Assembly (NCBI GenBank): GCA_016197185.1
Contig: JACPWH010000008.1
Location: 1 to 42,721, forward strand
Source of the DNA: Ignavibacteriota bacterium
GTDB lineage: Bacteria; Bacteroidota; Ignavibacteria; Kapaibacteriales; UBA961
DNA: 42,721 nucleotides
Reading direction: 5' to 3'
Shown here: piece after piece, positions 20,022 through 30,925 of the stretch
How positions within the stretch are numbered: position 1 is the stretch's first letter
How the letters are laid out: every line of letters begins with the position of its first letter
The notes under the pieces: model-generated
The model's database searches: none
What the model was told of the DNA's origin: nothing
The model's input: the letters and a program-made list of their open reading frames with translations, nothing else
Position numbers and translations under genes: made by a program

Positions 20022-20477
20022 ATGAAAGCAATTACTTTTTCAATAGTTCAGCACAATTCAGAACTCTACAAGCAAACTGTGGAATTACGATTTGAAATAT
20101 TGCGTCGTCCGCTTGGTTTGGAATTTACCGATGAACAGCTTGCTGCAGAGATAAACGATATTCACCTTGCAGGATACGATGAATACTGTATAATATGCTG
20201 CTGCTTACTCTTAACACCGATTGACAACAATATTGTCCAAATGCGGCAAGTATCCGTAGCCGCTCATGAACAAGGCAAAGGGACAGGAAGGCAATTAGTA
20301 GAATATTCGGAAGTAATCGCTCTTCAAAATGGGTTTAAGGAAATGATCCTTCATGCCAGAGATACTGCTGTTGAGTTTTATCTAAAACTTGGCTACGAAC
20401 TTGTAGGGAAGCCGTTTGTGGAAGTGGGGATTCCACATCGGCAAATGAGAAAAGACTTATTCGTAAACCTTATCTAA
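20022..20477 (+). CDS. GNAT family N-acetyltransferase
   Basis: RQVSVAAHEQGKGTGRQLVEYSEVIALQNGFKEMILHARDTAVEFYLKLGYELVG. Confidence 0.9.
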   Translation: MKAITFSIVQHNSELYKQTVELRFEILRRPLGLEFTDEQLAAEINDIHLAGYDEYCIICCCLLLTPIDNNIVQMRQVSVAAHEQGKGTGRQLVEYSEVIALQNGFKEMILHARDTAVEFYLKLGYELVGKPFVEVGIPHRQMRKDLFVNLI

Positions 20478-20484
20478 AATAATT

Positions 20485-21135
20485 ATGGATTTTCCTCCTA
20501 TTACTTCCTTGCTTGTTGTCGTGAACGGTATTTTCACATACATGGGCTTCACGAATCCACAAGTTTATGCCAAATATCTCTTTCATACAGGTAGCATCCG
20601 TCATAATAATGAGTATTATAGGTTGGTTACATCTGGTTTCCTCCATGCAGATTGGGCACATTTGCTGTTTAATATGTTCAGTTTGTTTTCTTTCTGTAGA
20701 GTAAGCGAGGGAATTATAGGTCCAATTCCGACGCTGATTATTTATATAGGAAGTTTGATAATAGGGAATTTGATTACATTGATGGTCAATTATAGAAATG
20801 ATGATTATCATGCAGTCGGTGCTTCAGGTGCAGTTTCGGGTATGATATTCTCCGGTGTATTACTTATGCCGGATAGCAGGATGGGACTTTTACTGTTTCC
20901 GGTTATGATGCCGGCTTGGGTATTTGCCCTTGTCTATATTGGTTTTTCGATGTATGGAATGAAATCCGGTCGTGATAATATCGGGCATGAAGCACATCTC
21001 GGAGGTGCATTGGGAGGAGTGTTGCTCACTGTTGCGATATTCCCTGAAATTATTGCTATGGAACCGCTATTGTTTGCTGCTTTAGTAATTCCATGTGTTG
21101 GAGTGCTTGCTTGGGGGGCTCTGAGAAGAAGATAG
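20485..21135 (+). CDS. Rhomboid family intramembrane serine protease
   Basis: HADWAHLLFNMFSL, GASGAVSGMIFSGVLL, GHEAHLGGALGG catalytic motifs. Confidence 0.93.
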   Translation: MDFPPITSLLVVVNGIFTYMGFTNPQVYAKYLFHTGSIRHNNEYYRLVTSGFLHADWAHLLFNMFSLFSFCRVSEGIIGPIPTLIIYIGSLIIGNLITLMVNYRNDDYHAVGASGAVSGMIFSGVLLMPDSRMGLLLFPVMMPAWVFALVYIGFSMYGMKSGRDNIGHEAHLGGALGGVLLTVAIFPEIIAMEPLLFAALVIPCVGVLAWGALRRR

Positions 21136-21153
21136 CCATTTATTCAATTAAGC

Positions 21154-22179
21154 TTATTCTCCAATTATCATCGGGTATATCTCCTGTTCAGGTTTTCGCG
21201 CATTTACGACGATAAAGTAGATACCTTTACCAATATTCACCATAGAAATAAAAGTTTGTTCATCATTGTGTTTTGTAGAATTCACCAATCTTCCCATAGA
21301 ATCAAACATACAAATATCTTCACCGAAAGGATTGTTACTTCCTATACTTATGGAAGAACTTGTTTTGAGGAAAGTATAGTTTGATTCACATTCTTTACTT
21401 TCAGTAAATGATGTAATTTTTTGAAAATCAATAATAGTGCCATTAGGCCTTGCACCAAAAATTCCGAGATTTTGACCGTTATTATTATTGGTGGAATTAT
21501 AAAAGCCTGAAAAAAACACTACTATCGATTGCTCGCCAAGCCCTGTTAGATTTACGGGAATCTCTCTTAGGATAATTTGATTGCTTGGAGTTAGCAAAAG
21601 AAAATTATAGTTAGTCGTAGGCATAACTATATCTAAAGGAGTAATAGACCCGAAAGTCATATTTGACAATAGGGGAGCGACATCTTTTGCTACAAGATTC
21701 ACCTCTGGCATATCTGTACATCCGTTAGCTATTCTTACCGGAATTTCACTTTTTCCCTCATACGTTTGCTTGATATTTTCAAGAACAAGTGCTGAAAGTG
21801 CTATAGATTTACCGGAAGGATTTGGTTCGTAATGTATTGTATCCTCAACTCCTTGCAGGAGAATAGAACTGCTTTTACCGCTTTCAACATGAATTGAAAA
21901 AGTACGTAAAGTTTCTGCTACAGAATTGCTCGGTGATCGAGCAATTTGAAGTTTTAATACTGAATCAGATTCTACTGTAAAGAATGGGGTGGCTTCCCGA
22001 AATGATAAACCGGAGAGTATCTTATTATCGTTCAGATAGAGGTCAATTTTGTTAAGTGAAGTGTCGGGGGAATTATGGATTATTTGGATTCTGGCTTTCT
22101 CTTCGGCATAGCTTCTAACTACAGTAAAAGAACACTGTGCAGATGAAAAGAAGAAAAAAATGAAAAAATAACGAAGCAT
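21154..22179 (-). CDS. Secreted DUF4397-like protein with T9SS-type CTD
   Basis: ARIQIIHNSPDTSLNKIDLYLNDNKILSGLSFREATPFFTV; C-term NPFGEDICMFDSMGRLV...GKGIYFIVVNARKPEQEIYPMIIGE. Confidence 0.8.
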   Translation of the reverse strand: MLRYFFIFFFFSSAQCSFTVVRSYAEEKARIQIIHNSPDTSLNKIDLYLNDNKILSGLSFREATPFFTVESDSVLKLQIARSPSNSVAETLRTFSIHVESGKSSSILLQGVEDTIHYEPNPSGKSIALSALVLENIKQTYEGKSEIPVRIANGCTDMPEVNLVAKDVAPLLSNMTFGSITPLDIVMPTTNYNFLLLTPSNQIILREIPVNLTGLGEQSIVVFFSGFYNSTNNNNGQNLGIFGARPNGTIIDFQKITSFTESKECESNYTFLKTSSSISIGSNNPFGEDICMFDSMGRLVNSTKHNDEQTFISMVNIGKGIYFIVVNARKPEQEIYPMIIGE

Positions 22180-22190
22180 TATAAATTTGA

Positions 22191-23321
22191 TTATTTGGGA
22201 GAAATCCGAAATAACTTTCTTACTGCAGCCATTCCATAATAATGCTTCAAATCAAGCATCGGCTTTTCAATCCAAAAATAACTTGGAATTGCAAAAACCA
22301 ATGTTGCAATAAAACAAACAATTGTATAAAGAGTAAATCCCCAATGGTTCACACCGAGTGCAGTCATAATATTTTGCAGGGGGAAAGCGTAAATATAAAA
22401 ACCATAGGAGAAATCACCACGTTTATCAAAATTTTGAAAAGGCAGACGAAGCGCAAGCCAAATCATTATATATGGCAGTGTTAGTGCTTCAAGTTCGCGT
22501 GTATAAGTTATATCCTTTTGGAAAAATCCATACCCGCTTCCGACAATATATATTGTTAAAAGCAACAAACATAGTTTACCGCTATAAGGAATCTTTTCTC
22601 TAAAAAGATAAAAAACAGAACCTGCAAAAAAGAATGGCGAATAACGGAGAAACGTTACAATAAACGTATGATTTGTAATCATCGCTACACTGTTTGGGGC
22701 ATGAATACACAGAAATTGGAGTGTCCAAATTACTATTGTTATTACAAGGACTATCCACCGCTGCCTTCGCAGAATACCGAATACGCCATAAGCACCTATT
22801 CCTAAATAGCAAATAAATTCATGAATAAGTGACCAAAGTGAACCGTTAAAAATATGGTAACCGGGTGCGGGTGTTCCTGAGATTGACCACTGACGCATAA
22901 GGAGAAAAAAGTTGACTGTTATATAACGGACAGGAGAATCCTCAGTTGCGAAAAAACCGACTAACACGCCACGTTCGATGAAAAACAAAAAGGGAGCAAA
23001 TAAAAACGCACAAATTATCAAGCACACCCAAAATGCAGGTAGTATCCTTAGAAAACGATGCCACATATACTTCCACAGATTATCTGTCGATAAATAGCTG
23101 CGAGTTATTAAAAAACCACTCAGTGCAAAAAAACCTGCAACAGATAGTGTACCGAGAGTTGTGCCATGACGGGTGTAAAGTATAAATGGGTCATCATCAG
23201 GAAATCCGCCAATAGGGAGACCGTGTGAAACCAATACCAAAGCTGCAAGAGTGAATCGTAAGAATCCGAAACTATTATGTTTAGGATTAAAACTGTCAAG
23301 AAGCGTCGGTGTAGATTTCAT
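22191..23321 (-). CDS. Acyltransferase 3 family (OafA/YrhL-like) membrane protein
   Basis: FGFLRFTLAALVLVSHGLPIGG, FFALSGFLITRSYL; ATG at 23321 preferred because the longer track ORF runs into malQ. Confidence 0.92.
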   Translation of the reverse strand: MKSTPTLLDSFNPKHNSFGFLRFTLAALVLVSHGLPIGGFPDDDPFILYTRHGTTLGTLSVAGFFALSGFLITRSYLSTDNLWKYMWHRFLRILPAFWVCLIICAFLFAPFLFFIERGVLVGFFATEDSPVRYITVNFFLLMRQWSISGTPAPGYHIFNGSLWSLIHEFICYLGIGAYGVFGILRRQRWIVLVITIVIWTLQFLCIHAPNSVAMITNHTFIVTFLRYSPFFFAGSVFYLFREKIPYSGKLCLLLLTIYIVGSGYGFFQKDITYTRELEALTLPYIMIWLALRLPFQNFDKRGDFSYGFYIYAFPLQNIMTALGVNHWGFTLYTIVCFIATLVFAIPSYFWIEKPMLDLKHYYGMAAVRKLFRISPK

Positions 23322-23437
23322 GAGATAAAAACTCAATTGAACGGAATAAATGTGAATTGTTTGTATTTTTGAAAAGAAAAGTAGTGATTTTATAGCATCG
23401 TACTTCACAAATATACTCACAAATATAACGCTTTTTG

Positions 23438-24940
23438 ATGATACTTTCCCGACGTTCAAGCGGCATATTACTGCATATAAGTTCACTTCCCTCCGTTTTC
23501 GGCATAGGTGATTTCGGTTCGGGTGCATACCACTTTGCAGATGTTCTTGCCAAATCAGGTCAGAAAGCATGGCAAATTCTGCCGCTTACACCCACTGACG
23601 AAGCAAGCGGGAACTCACCCTACAGCAGTTCATCATTAATGGCAGGGAACACACTTTTTATCAGTCCTGAAATTTTACAAAAAGATGAATTGCTCACCCG
23701 TCAGAATTTACGTGATAATCCTGAGTTTAGGGATAATAATGTTGATTTCAAAGAAGTGTATTCATTTAAAAAGTATTTGTTCGATATTGCTTTCGACAAT
23801 TTTCAAAGCAAAACGGAGAATGCAAAAGATTACGAACAATTCTGTTTTGATAACGCCTTATGGTTGGATGACTACGCTCTCTATGTTGCTCTAAAAAAGC
23901 ATTTTAAAGGGGTAGGGTGGTGGGAATGGAGTGAACCCCTGCTGAAAAGAGAAAAAACTGCGCTGTCGATAGCAACTGCTGCTCATACTCAAACCATAGA
24001 ACAGGAAAAATTCCTCCAATTTCAGTTTTTCAAACAATGGAACGCACTAAAGAAATATTGTAATTCTAAACATATAGCAATCATTGGCGATGCACCCATC
24101 TATTGCAGTCACGACAGTGCAGATGTGTGGTCGAACACACCTCTATTCAATCTTGATTCAAACGGAAAGCCTATTACTGTTGCTGGTGTCCCCCCCGATT
24201 ATTTTAGTACACAAGGTCAAAGATGGGGCAATCCTATCTACAAATGGGATGAAATGAAAAAAAATGGTTACGAATGGTGGATTAATAGAATGCAACATAA
24301 TTTTACATTGTATGATTTAGTAAGAATTGATCATTTCAGAGGACTTGTTGCATATTGGGAAATTCCTTCAAAAGAAAAAACGGCTATAAACGGACAATGG
24401 AAAACTGCTCCTGCTGAAGATTTTTTGACAGCACTAACATCATATTTTACGCATTTTCCTGTAATAGCTGAAGATTTAGGGATGATTACTGAGGATGTAA
24501 AGCAAATTATGAACAGGTTTTCTTTACCCGGAATGAAGGTTCTCCAATTTGCATTCGGCGATTCACCGGACAACCCATATTTACCTCACAATTATACTCA
24601 TAATTCTGTGGTATATTCAGGGACACATGATAATAATACTACCGTTGGATGGTATAAAAATGAAGTTGACGGTAATGTAAAGTCAGCAATTCAAAAATAT
24701 ATAGGGGCTAAATCAAATTCGAAAAGCTTACATAATGATTTTATACGTCTTGCTCATAGTTCTGTTGCCGGACTCTCGATAACTCCCCTACAAGATGTGT
24801 TGGGATTAGGTGCAGAGTCAAGGATGAACACTCCATCTACACGAAAAGGAAATTGGGAATGGAGAGTTGAAAAATCATATTTAAACAGTAGGAATTTTAA
24901 TGTATTAAAACATCTAACCGAGATATACGGTCGTTCTTAA
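23438..24940 (+). CDS. malQ: 4-alpha-glucanotransferase (amylomaltase)
   Basis: RRSSGILLHISSLPSVFGIGDFG, ALYVALKKHF, IGDAPIYCSHDSADVWSN, RIDHFRGLVAYWEIP, IAEDLG. Confidence 0.96.
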   Translation: MILSRRSSGILLHISSLPSVFGIGDFGSGAYHFADVLAKSGQKAWQILPLTPTDEASGNSPYSSSSLMAGNTLFISPEILQKDELLTRQNLRDNPEFRDNNVDFKEVYSFKKYLFDIAFDNFQSKTENAKDYEQFCFDNALWLDDYALYVALKKHFKGVGWWEWSEPLLKREKTALSIATAAHTQTIEQEKFLQFQFFKQWNALKKYCNSKHIAIIGDAPIYCSHDSADVWSNTPLFNLDSNGKPITVAGVPPDYFSTQGQRWGNPIYKWDEMKKNGYEWWINRMQHNFTLYDLVRIDHFRGLVAYWEIPSKEKTAINGQWKTAPAEDFLTALTSYFTHFPVIAEDLGMITEDVKQIMNRFSLPGMKVLQFAFGDSPDNPYLPHNYTHNSVVYSGTHDNNTTVGWYKNEVDGNVKSAIQKYIGAKSNSKSLHNDFIRLAHSSVAGLSITPLQDVLGLGAESRMNTPSTRKGNWEWRVEKSYLNSRNFNVLKHLTEIYGRS

Positions 24941-25016
24941 TGCTTGGCTGTTCGCTAAAATCCTACTAATTTGCTTTATGTAATCATATTCAGATTGAAA
25001 TATCATCATTAATATT

Positions 25017-25745
25017 ATGAAAAACCACTACCTTCTAATTTTACTTTCTGCCCTTACTGTTGTTTTGATTTCCTGTGAAAATAGAAAAGATAATGAATCG
25101 GCAACGTTTGATTCAACAAAAAAGGCTCCATCGCAAATGCTTTATTCTGATCAAAATACAGCAGATCGTAATGCTCCTCTCGATACAATCATACCTTCTG
25201 TCGAAAAAAAATATTTAATTTCATCAGGTATTTTAACAATGAAAGTTGATATTTCAGGTATTAAATCTACTATGAATACTATTGTGTATTTCGACCGCTA
25301 CGGAAATCGTGAATGCACCGAAACATCAAATACTCAAGATATGGGAAATGGAAACATTATTAAAACTCAGAATCTGTCGTTTAATGCTGATGGTTATATT
25401 TATAGAATCGATCTTGTTGCCAGAACGGGAACAAAAGCTAAGTATAACCCTAAAGCAATGACAGGCGGTTTTAGTTTTGCCGGGTTGACCGACAAAATCA
25501 GAAAACAATATAATATAAAAAAAATAGGTACATCCATTGTTTTAGGAAAACAATGCGACCAATATTCAATGAACGCAGGCGATATGAGAGGAGAATTTGA
25601 TGTGTGGAAAAACCTGACTCTCAATCTTACCACACAAACCGGCGGGCTCATTACAAGAGTAACGACTACCAAATTAGAAGAGAATGTATCAATCCCAAAG
25701 GATAAATTTACTGTCCCAAGCGATGTTAAAATAACCGAACGTTAA
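25017..25745 (+). CDS. Putative lipoprotein (DUF4412-like)
   Basis: MKNHYLLILLSALTVVLISCEN lipobox; beta-rich C-terminal part. Confidence 0.6.
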   Translation: MKNHYLLILLSALTVVLISCENRKDNESATFDSTKKAPSQMLYSDQNTADRNAPLDTIIPSVEKKYLISSGILTMKVDISGIKSTMNTIVYFDRYGNRECTETSNTQDMGNGNIIKTQNLSFNADGYIYRIDLVARTGTKAKYNPKAMTGGFSFAGLTDKIRKQYNIKKIGTSIVLGKQCDQYSMNAGDMRGEFDVWKNLTLNLTTQTGGLITRVTTTKLEENVSIPKDKFTVPSDVKITER

Positions 25746-25894
25746 AAATGGATTGAAAAAATACTTTAAAAAGTACTTTGTATCCATTAAAGAAACCTCA
25801 CCAAATCAATAGTTACTATAAAATGTCCGTAAAAAATCGTATTTTTCGCGTGGAATTTTGTTGTTTAAATAATTTATTTGTGTAAAAAGACCGA

Positions 25895-28582
25895 ATGGCT
25901 CAACTATCAAAATCATACGAACCGCAGGTAATTGAATCGAAGCATTATGCCTCATGGCAAGCTAATAAACTTTATAGATCCGAAATTAATCATGAAAAGA
26001 AGCCCTATTCTATATTAATGCCTCCCCCTAATGTAACGGGGATTCTCCATTTTGGTCACGTACTTAACCATACCCTCCAAGATATTTATATCCGACGTCA
26101 TAGAATGACAGGTAACGAAGTATGCTGGTTCCCGGGACTTGACCATGCTGGAATTGCCACCCAAACCAAAGTTGAGCAAGAACTTCGTAAAGAAAAACTT
26201 ACCCGTCACGACTTGGGACGTGAAAAATTTACTTCCAAAGTGTGGGAATGGAAGGATAAATACGGCGGGATAATTCTCCGGCAGCTTCGTACTCTCGGCA
26301 TTTCGGCTGATTGGTCACGTACTCTCTTCACAATGGATGAATCTGCATCGAATGCAGTGCGAGAAGTATTTATACGTTTATTTGACGAAGGGCTGATTTA
26401 TCGTGGAAAACGAATTATAAATTGGTCTCCACTTGCTCAATCCGCTTTATCAGATGAAGAAGTTCTTTTTCGAGAAGTAAAAGAGCATTTATTCACTTTG
26501 AGGTACTATATAGAAGGAACAAGTGAATGTTTAACAGTTTCGACAGTAAGACCAGAAACAATTTTTGGTGATGTTGCAGTTGCAGTTAATCCCAAAGATG
26601 AGAGATATTCTGCATTAGTAGGGAAAAATGTAGTTGTGCCGATTATAGGGCGACTTGTACCAATCATCACAGATGATTATGCAGATCCAACCTTCGGAAC
26701 AGGTGTTGTAAAAATTACACCTGCTCACGATCCTAATGACTTTGAGGTAGGTCTGCGTCATAATTTGGAACAGCCGAATGCTATTAATCCTGATGCAACT
26801 CTCAATGATCTTGCAGGAGAGTTTGCAGGTTTAGACCGATTTGTTGCAAGAAAGAAAGTCGTGGAGCGGCTCAAGGAACTAGAACTTATTGAAAAAATTG
26901 AAGATTACACTCACAATGTAGGATTTTCGGAACGCGGAGGGGAAGCAGTTGAGCCATATTTAAGTGACCAATGGTTCGTAAAAATGAAACCGCTTGCCGA
27001 GCCTGCTCTTGCTGCAGTTATGAATGGTGAAATTTCATTTTATCCGAATCATTGGGTAAAAACGTATGAACATTGGATGACTGGAATTAGAGACTGGTGT
27101 ATTTCACGCCAATTATGGTGGGGACACCGTATTCCCGTTTATTATTCACCGGATGGTAGTTTTACTGCTGCACATTCCGAAGCAGAAGCACGTCAGAAAT
27201 TAGGATTATCTTCTGATGTAACACTTCGACAGGATGAAGATGTGTTAGACACTTGGTTTTCTTCGTGGCTCTGGCCCATGACAACAATGAATTGGCTGGC
27301 TGACGGGAAGACTGAAGAAACAGAAGAAATGTCGTATTTTATGCCTACGAACCTGCTTGTAACAGCACCTGAGATTATTTTCTTTTGGGTGGCGCGGATG
27401 ATAATGGCATCTTTGAAATTTAAAGGTAAAATTCCTTTCAAAGATGTGTATTTTACAAGTATCGTCCGTGATATAAAGGGACGGAAAATGTCCAAGTCCT
27501 TGGGGAATTCACCTGACCCTGTTGATATAATAGCAAAATACGGTGCTGATGCCGTGAGGTTTACGATGATTTACCTCTCTCCGATGGGGATGGATATTCG
27601 TCTTGATGTCAATGAGCAAACTCAAGATGTACCTTCTATGGAAATAGGACGAAATTTTGCTAATAAAATATGGAATGCTGGACGTTTTATTTTGATGAAA
27701 CAAGCCGAAGCGGGCGAATCGAAGGTGGTACTTTCCGAAAAAGAATATTCAACAGCAGACAAATGGATAATGTCGCGCTTCCATTCTACTGTTCAATCTA
27801 TTGCGGATGCTTTAGATAATCATAAAGTGACCGAGTATTCAAAAATCCTCTATGATTTTATTTGGCGCGATTTCTGCGATTGGTATGTAGAGATTATGAA
27901 AGTACAGTTTGCAGCAGTAGAGGATTCTGCGTACCGTCAAGGATTATCAAATTTTGCTCTCAGCATTTTCGACGGGATTATGCGACTATTACATCCGGTA
28001 ATGCCATTTATCACTGAAGAATTATGGTTAGCGATTGCAAATCGTGATGAAAATGCAAGTATTTCGATTGCGAATGCACCTGAATGTAATCCTTCTTTCA
28101 TTCAACCTGAAATTGAACAGCAGTTTGGACTTTTGCAAGAAATCGTAGAGGAAGTACGTCGCCTTCGCAGCAATTCTGCAATTCCTCCACATGAAAAATT
28201 GCCGGTAACATTATCATCTGAAACTAATTTGTTGAAAGAATTTTTTGAGACACAATCTAAAATCATTTCAACACTCGCAAAATGCTCTTCGGTAAGAGTA
28301 GGTATAGGGCTTTCAAAGCCTGAGCAATCGTCATCGTCAGTTTATAGAGGTGTTGAAATTTACCTTGAACTTGCCGGAACAATTGATTTGGACAAGGAAC
28401 GGGCAAGATTACAAAAGGAACTTGAACGTCTCACAGGGCTTGAAAAATCGTTTGCTTCAAAACTTTCAAATGAAGGATTTCTTGCAAAAGCTCCTGCAAG
28501 TGTAGTTGTTGCTGAACAAGAAAAATTAGAGGGTATCAGGGAGTCGCTGATGAAAATATCTGCGAATCTAAAAGCATTATAA
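25895..28582 (+). CDS. valS: Valine--tRNA ligase
   Basis: PPPNVTGILHFGHVLNHTLQD (HIGH), GRKMSKSLGNSPDP (KMSKS), C-terminal coiled coil. Confidence 0.98.
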   Translation: MAQLSKSYEPQVIESKHYASWQANKLYRSEINHEKKPYSILMPPPNVTGILHFGHVLNHTLQDIYIRRHRMTGNEVCWFPGLDHAGIATQTKVEQELRKEKLTRHDLGREKFTSKVWEWKDKYGGIILRQLRTLGISADWSRTLFTMDESASNAVREVFIRLFDEGLIYRGKRIINWSPLAQSALSDEEVLFREVKEHLFTLRYYIEGTSECLTVSTVRPETIFGDVAVAVNPKDERYSALVGKNVVVPIIGRLVPIITDDYADPTFGTGVVKITPAHDPNDFEVGLRHNLEQPNAINPDATLNDLAGEFAGLDRFVARKKVVERLKELELIEKIEDYTHNVGFSERGGEAVEPYLSDQWFVKMKPLAEPALAAVMNGEISFYPNHWVKTYEHWMTGIRDWCISRQLWWGHRIPVYYSPDGSFTAAHSEAEARQKLGLSSDVTLRQDEDVLDTWFSSWLWPMTTMNWLADGKTEETEEMSYFMPTNLLVTAPEIIFFWVARMIMASLKFKGKIPFKDVYFTSIVRDIKGRKMSKSLGNSPDPVDIIAKYGADAVRFTMIYLSPMGMDIRLDVNEQTQDVPSMEIGRNFANKIWNAGRFILMKQAEAGESKVVLSEKEYSTADKWIMSRFHSTVQSIADALDNHKVTEYSKILYDFIWRDFCDWYVEIMKVQFAAVEDSAYRQGLSNFALSIFDGIMRLLHPVMPFITEELWLAIANRDENASISIANAPECNPSFIQPEIEQQFGLLQEIVEEVRRLRSNSAIPPHEKLPVTLSSETNLLKEFFETQSKIISTLAKCSSVRVGIGLSKPEQSSSSVYRGVEIYLELAGTIDLDKERARLQKELERLTGLEKSFASKLSNEGFLAKAPASVVVAEQEKLEGIRESLMKISANLKAL

Positions 28583-28641
28583 AATCATTACAATTCTATA
28601 CGCTTATAAATAGCTGAATTATATCCAAGAGAGAAACTCTA

Positions 28642-29820
28642 ATGTCCACTCTATCGGTTTGCTGTCTTGCACGAAATGAAGAGTCATTCTTGCCAAAAAT
28701 GTTGGCGAGCGTGAAAGACATAGCCGACGAAATTATAATTTTAGATACCGGCTCTACCGACAGAACAATTGAAATTGCTCTGGAGCACGGAGCGCGAGTA
28801 GAAACTGCCGAATGGGAAGAAGATTTTGGGGCAATGCGAAATAAGCTGTTGGGTCATGCAACTCAGGATTGGGTGTTGATGATTGATGCAGATGAACGAA
28901 TCACTCCCAAAAATGCAGAGCGTATCAAGACTGCTATCACAAGAAGGGCAATAGCATATCAATGTATGGTGATGAATGTTTTTCCATACAAAATGTTAAC
29001 GTCGTTTTTACCTTTTGCTTCCATCAGACTTTTCAGACGGGACGATCAATTTTACTATTCAGAACGTGTTCACGAAAGTATTCAGCATTCATTAACAAAA
29101 CAATCAGTGGATGTTATCAGTTCTGAAATTGAAATTTTTCATTATGGATTTTCGGAAGGAAGAGCTGCACGCCGTTTTCGTAACAAGAGGGTTTTTGAAT
29201 CAGAGCTTTTGAGAAATCCAAATGATCTTTGGATTCGCTCTCATCAAGGATTGTCTCTATTCATGGATCAAGAATTCGGTAAAGCTGAAAAATCATTCTG
29301 GATAGCAGTGTCAGCATTACGAGAAATTGAGAACGAAACGCGCTCAATTCTCATGGCTCTCATAGCCGAAATTTATCGGTTACAACACAAACCTGTACAA
29401 GCTAAACTTCAGGCACTAAGGGCAAAGAGGTTAATGACCGATAATTCGCTTGCAGATTATATCACAGCTTTGGTAGATTTGGATTCAAAGTCCTACGACA
29501 GTGCGGAACGTCATCTTGAATACCTTGATGCAAATACACTTGCATCAAGATATTTTACAGTAAACAAAGGTGAACTATATACGCAAATTATCAAATGTTT
29601 GCTTCATCTCGGGAGGCATGATACAGCCCTGCAATATGCAGAGATTATGATGGAAACGCCTACGTATGAAGGAATGATTATCGGAGGAGCACTATCGGAA
29701 CGTAAGAAAGACTATGCCCATGCATTAGAATATTATCGTAGGGCTTTGCCAATTGCACCCGTACCGTCAGAGGTACAAATTAAAATCGAGAATTGCCAAA
29801 AATTATTACAAAGTGTGTGA
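28642..29820 (+). CDS. Family 2 glycosyltransferase with TPR-like C-terminus
   Basis: MSTLSVCCLARNEESFLPKMLASVKDIADEIIILDTGSTDRTIEIA...DWVLMIDADERI. Confidence 0.9.
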   Translation: MSTLSVCCLARNEESFLPKMLASVKDIADEIIILDTGSTDRTIEIALEHGARVETAEWEEDFGAMRNKLLGHATQDWVLMIDADERITPKNAERIKTAITRRAIAYQCMVMNVFPYKMLTSFLPFASIRLFRRDDQFYYSERVHESIQHSLTKQSVDVISSEIEIFHYGFSEGRAARRFRNKRVFESELLRNPNDLWIRSHQGLSLFMDQEFGKAEKSFWIAVSALREIENETRSILMALIAEIYRLQHKPVQAKLQALRAKRLMTDNSLADYITALVDLDSKSYDSAERHLEYLDANTLASRYFTVNKGELYTQIIKCLLHLGRHDTALQYAEIMMETPTYEGMIIGGALSERKKDYAHALEYYRRALPIAPVPSEVQIKIENCQKLLQSV

Positions 29821-29863
29821 TAATAGTAGGTAACCACTCAAAAATTAAGATAGAGGAGTTATA

Positions 29864-30904
29864 ATGTCCACGTTATCGGTTTGTTGTCTTGCTCGAAATG
29901 AAGAGTTATTCTTGCCAAAAATGCTCGCAAGTGTTCGAGATATTGCTGATGAAATTATAATATTGGATACTGGCTCTACTGATGCAACAATAGAGCTTGC
30001 AAAAGCATTTGGAGCTCGGGTTGAAATTGCCGATTGGAATGATGATTTTGGAGCAATGCGTAATAAAGTGCTAAGCTATGCAACTAAAGACTGGGTATTA
30101 ATGCTTGATGCTGATGAACTGGTGTACGCTGAGAGGATTCATGAATCGGTAGATGTTTCACTCCGCAAACAGACTCTCATGCCTCTGCAATCTGAAATTG
30201 AAATTCATCATTATGGATTTACTGACGGGAAACCACTCAGGAGAATTCGCAACCGAAGGAGCTTCGAAGCAGAACTGAATAAAAACCCAACCGATTCCTT
30301 TGTGCGGACGCATCTTGCATTATCGTTGTTTCTTGAGAAAGATTATCATAAAGCTGAAAGTTATTTTGATATAATCCTTACGACGCAATCCCGTGATTTG
30401 ACTCCTGAAGCGAGGTCAATCATCATGGCTTTACTTGCGGAAATTTACCGTTTACAACAAAAACCTGTTCAGGCAAAAATGCAGGCACAGCGTGCTATGC
30501 GGCTCATGGGGGGGAATTCACTTGCCGAGTATATTATGGCGTTGGTGGATATTGACGAAAAATTATACGAAGTCGCTGAACGTCGTTTGCAAACAATTGA
30601 CTCCAATATGCTCACGCAGCGATTCTTCTCGGTTCACAAAGGCGAACTTTATACGGAAATTATCAAATGCTCTCTAAGGGGAGGAAAGTTTGATCAGGCA
30701 TTCCAATATGCTGAACTGATGCTTGAAACGCCTACACACGACGGAATGATGATTGGTGGGGCACTCTGCGAGAAAAAGCGTGACTATACGACTGCTCTTA
30801 AATTCTATCAACACGCACTGCCTATCTCGCCTGTACCGAGTGAGGTGCAAGCGAAGATTGAGAATGTGGAGCGGATATTGGCGGCGCAGGAAGCACAAGA
30901 GTAA
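29864..30904 (+). CDS. Family 2 glycosyltransferase paralogue, internally deleted
   Basis: Near-collinear with 28642-29820 but ~51 residues missing after DADE (LMLDADE-LVYAERIHES). Confidence 0.88.
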   Translation: MSTLSVCCLARNEELFLPKMLASVRDIADEIIILDTGSTDATIELAKAFGARVEIADWNDDFGAMRNKVLSYATKDWVLMLDADELVYAERIHESVDVSLRKQTLMPLQSEIEIHHYGFTDGKPLRRIRNRRSFEAELNKNPTDSFVRTHLALSLFLEKDYHKAESYFDIILTTQSRDLTPEARSIIMALLAEIYRLQQKPVQAKMQAQRAMRLMGGNSLAEYIMALVDIDEKLYEVAERRLQTIDSNMLTQRFFSVHKGELYTEIIKCSLRGGKFDQAFQYAELMLETPTHDGMMIGGALCEKKRDYTTALKFYQHALPISPVPSEVQAKIENVERILAAQEAQE

Positions 30905-30925
30905 TTTAGCACTATTTAATATTAA

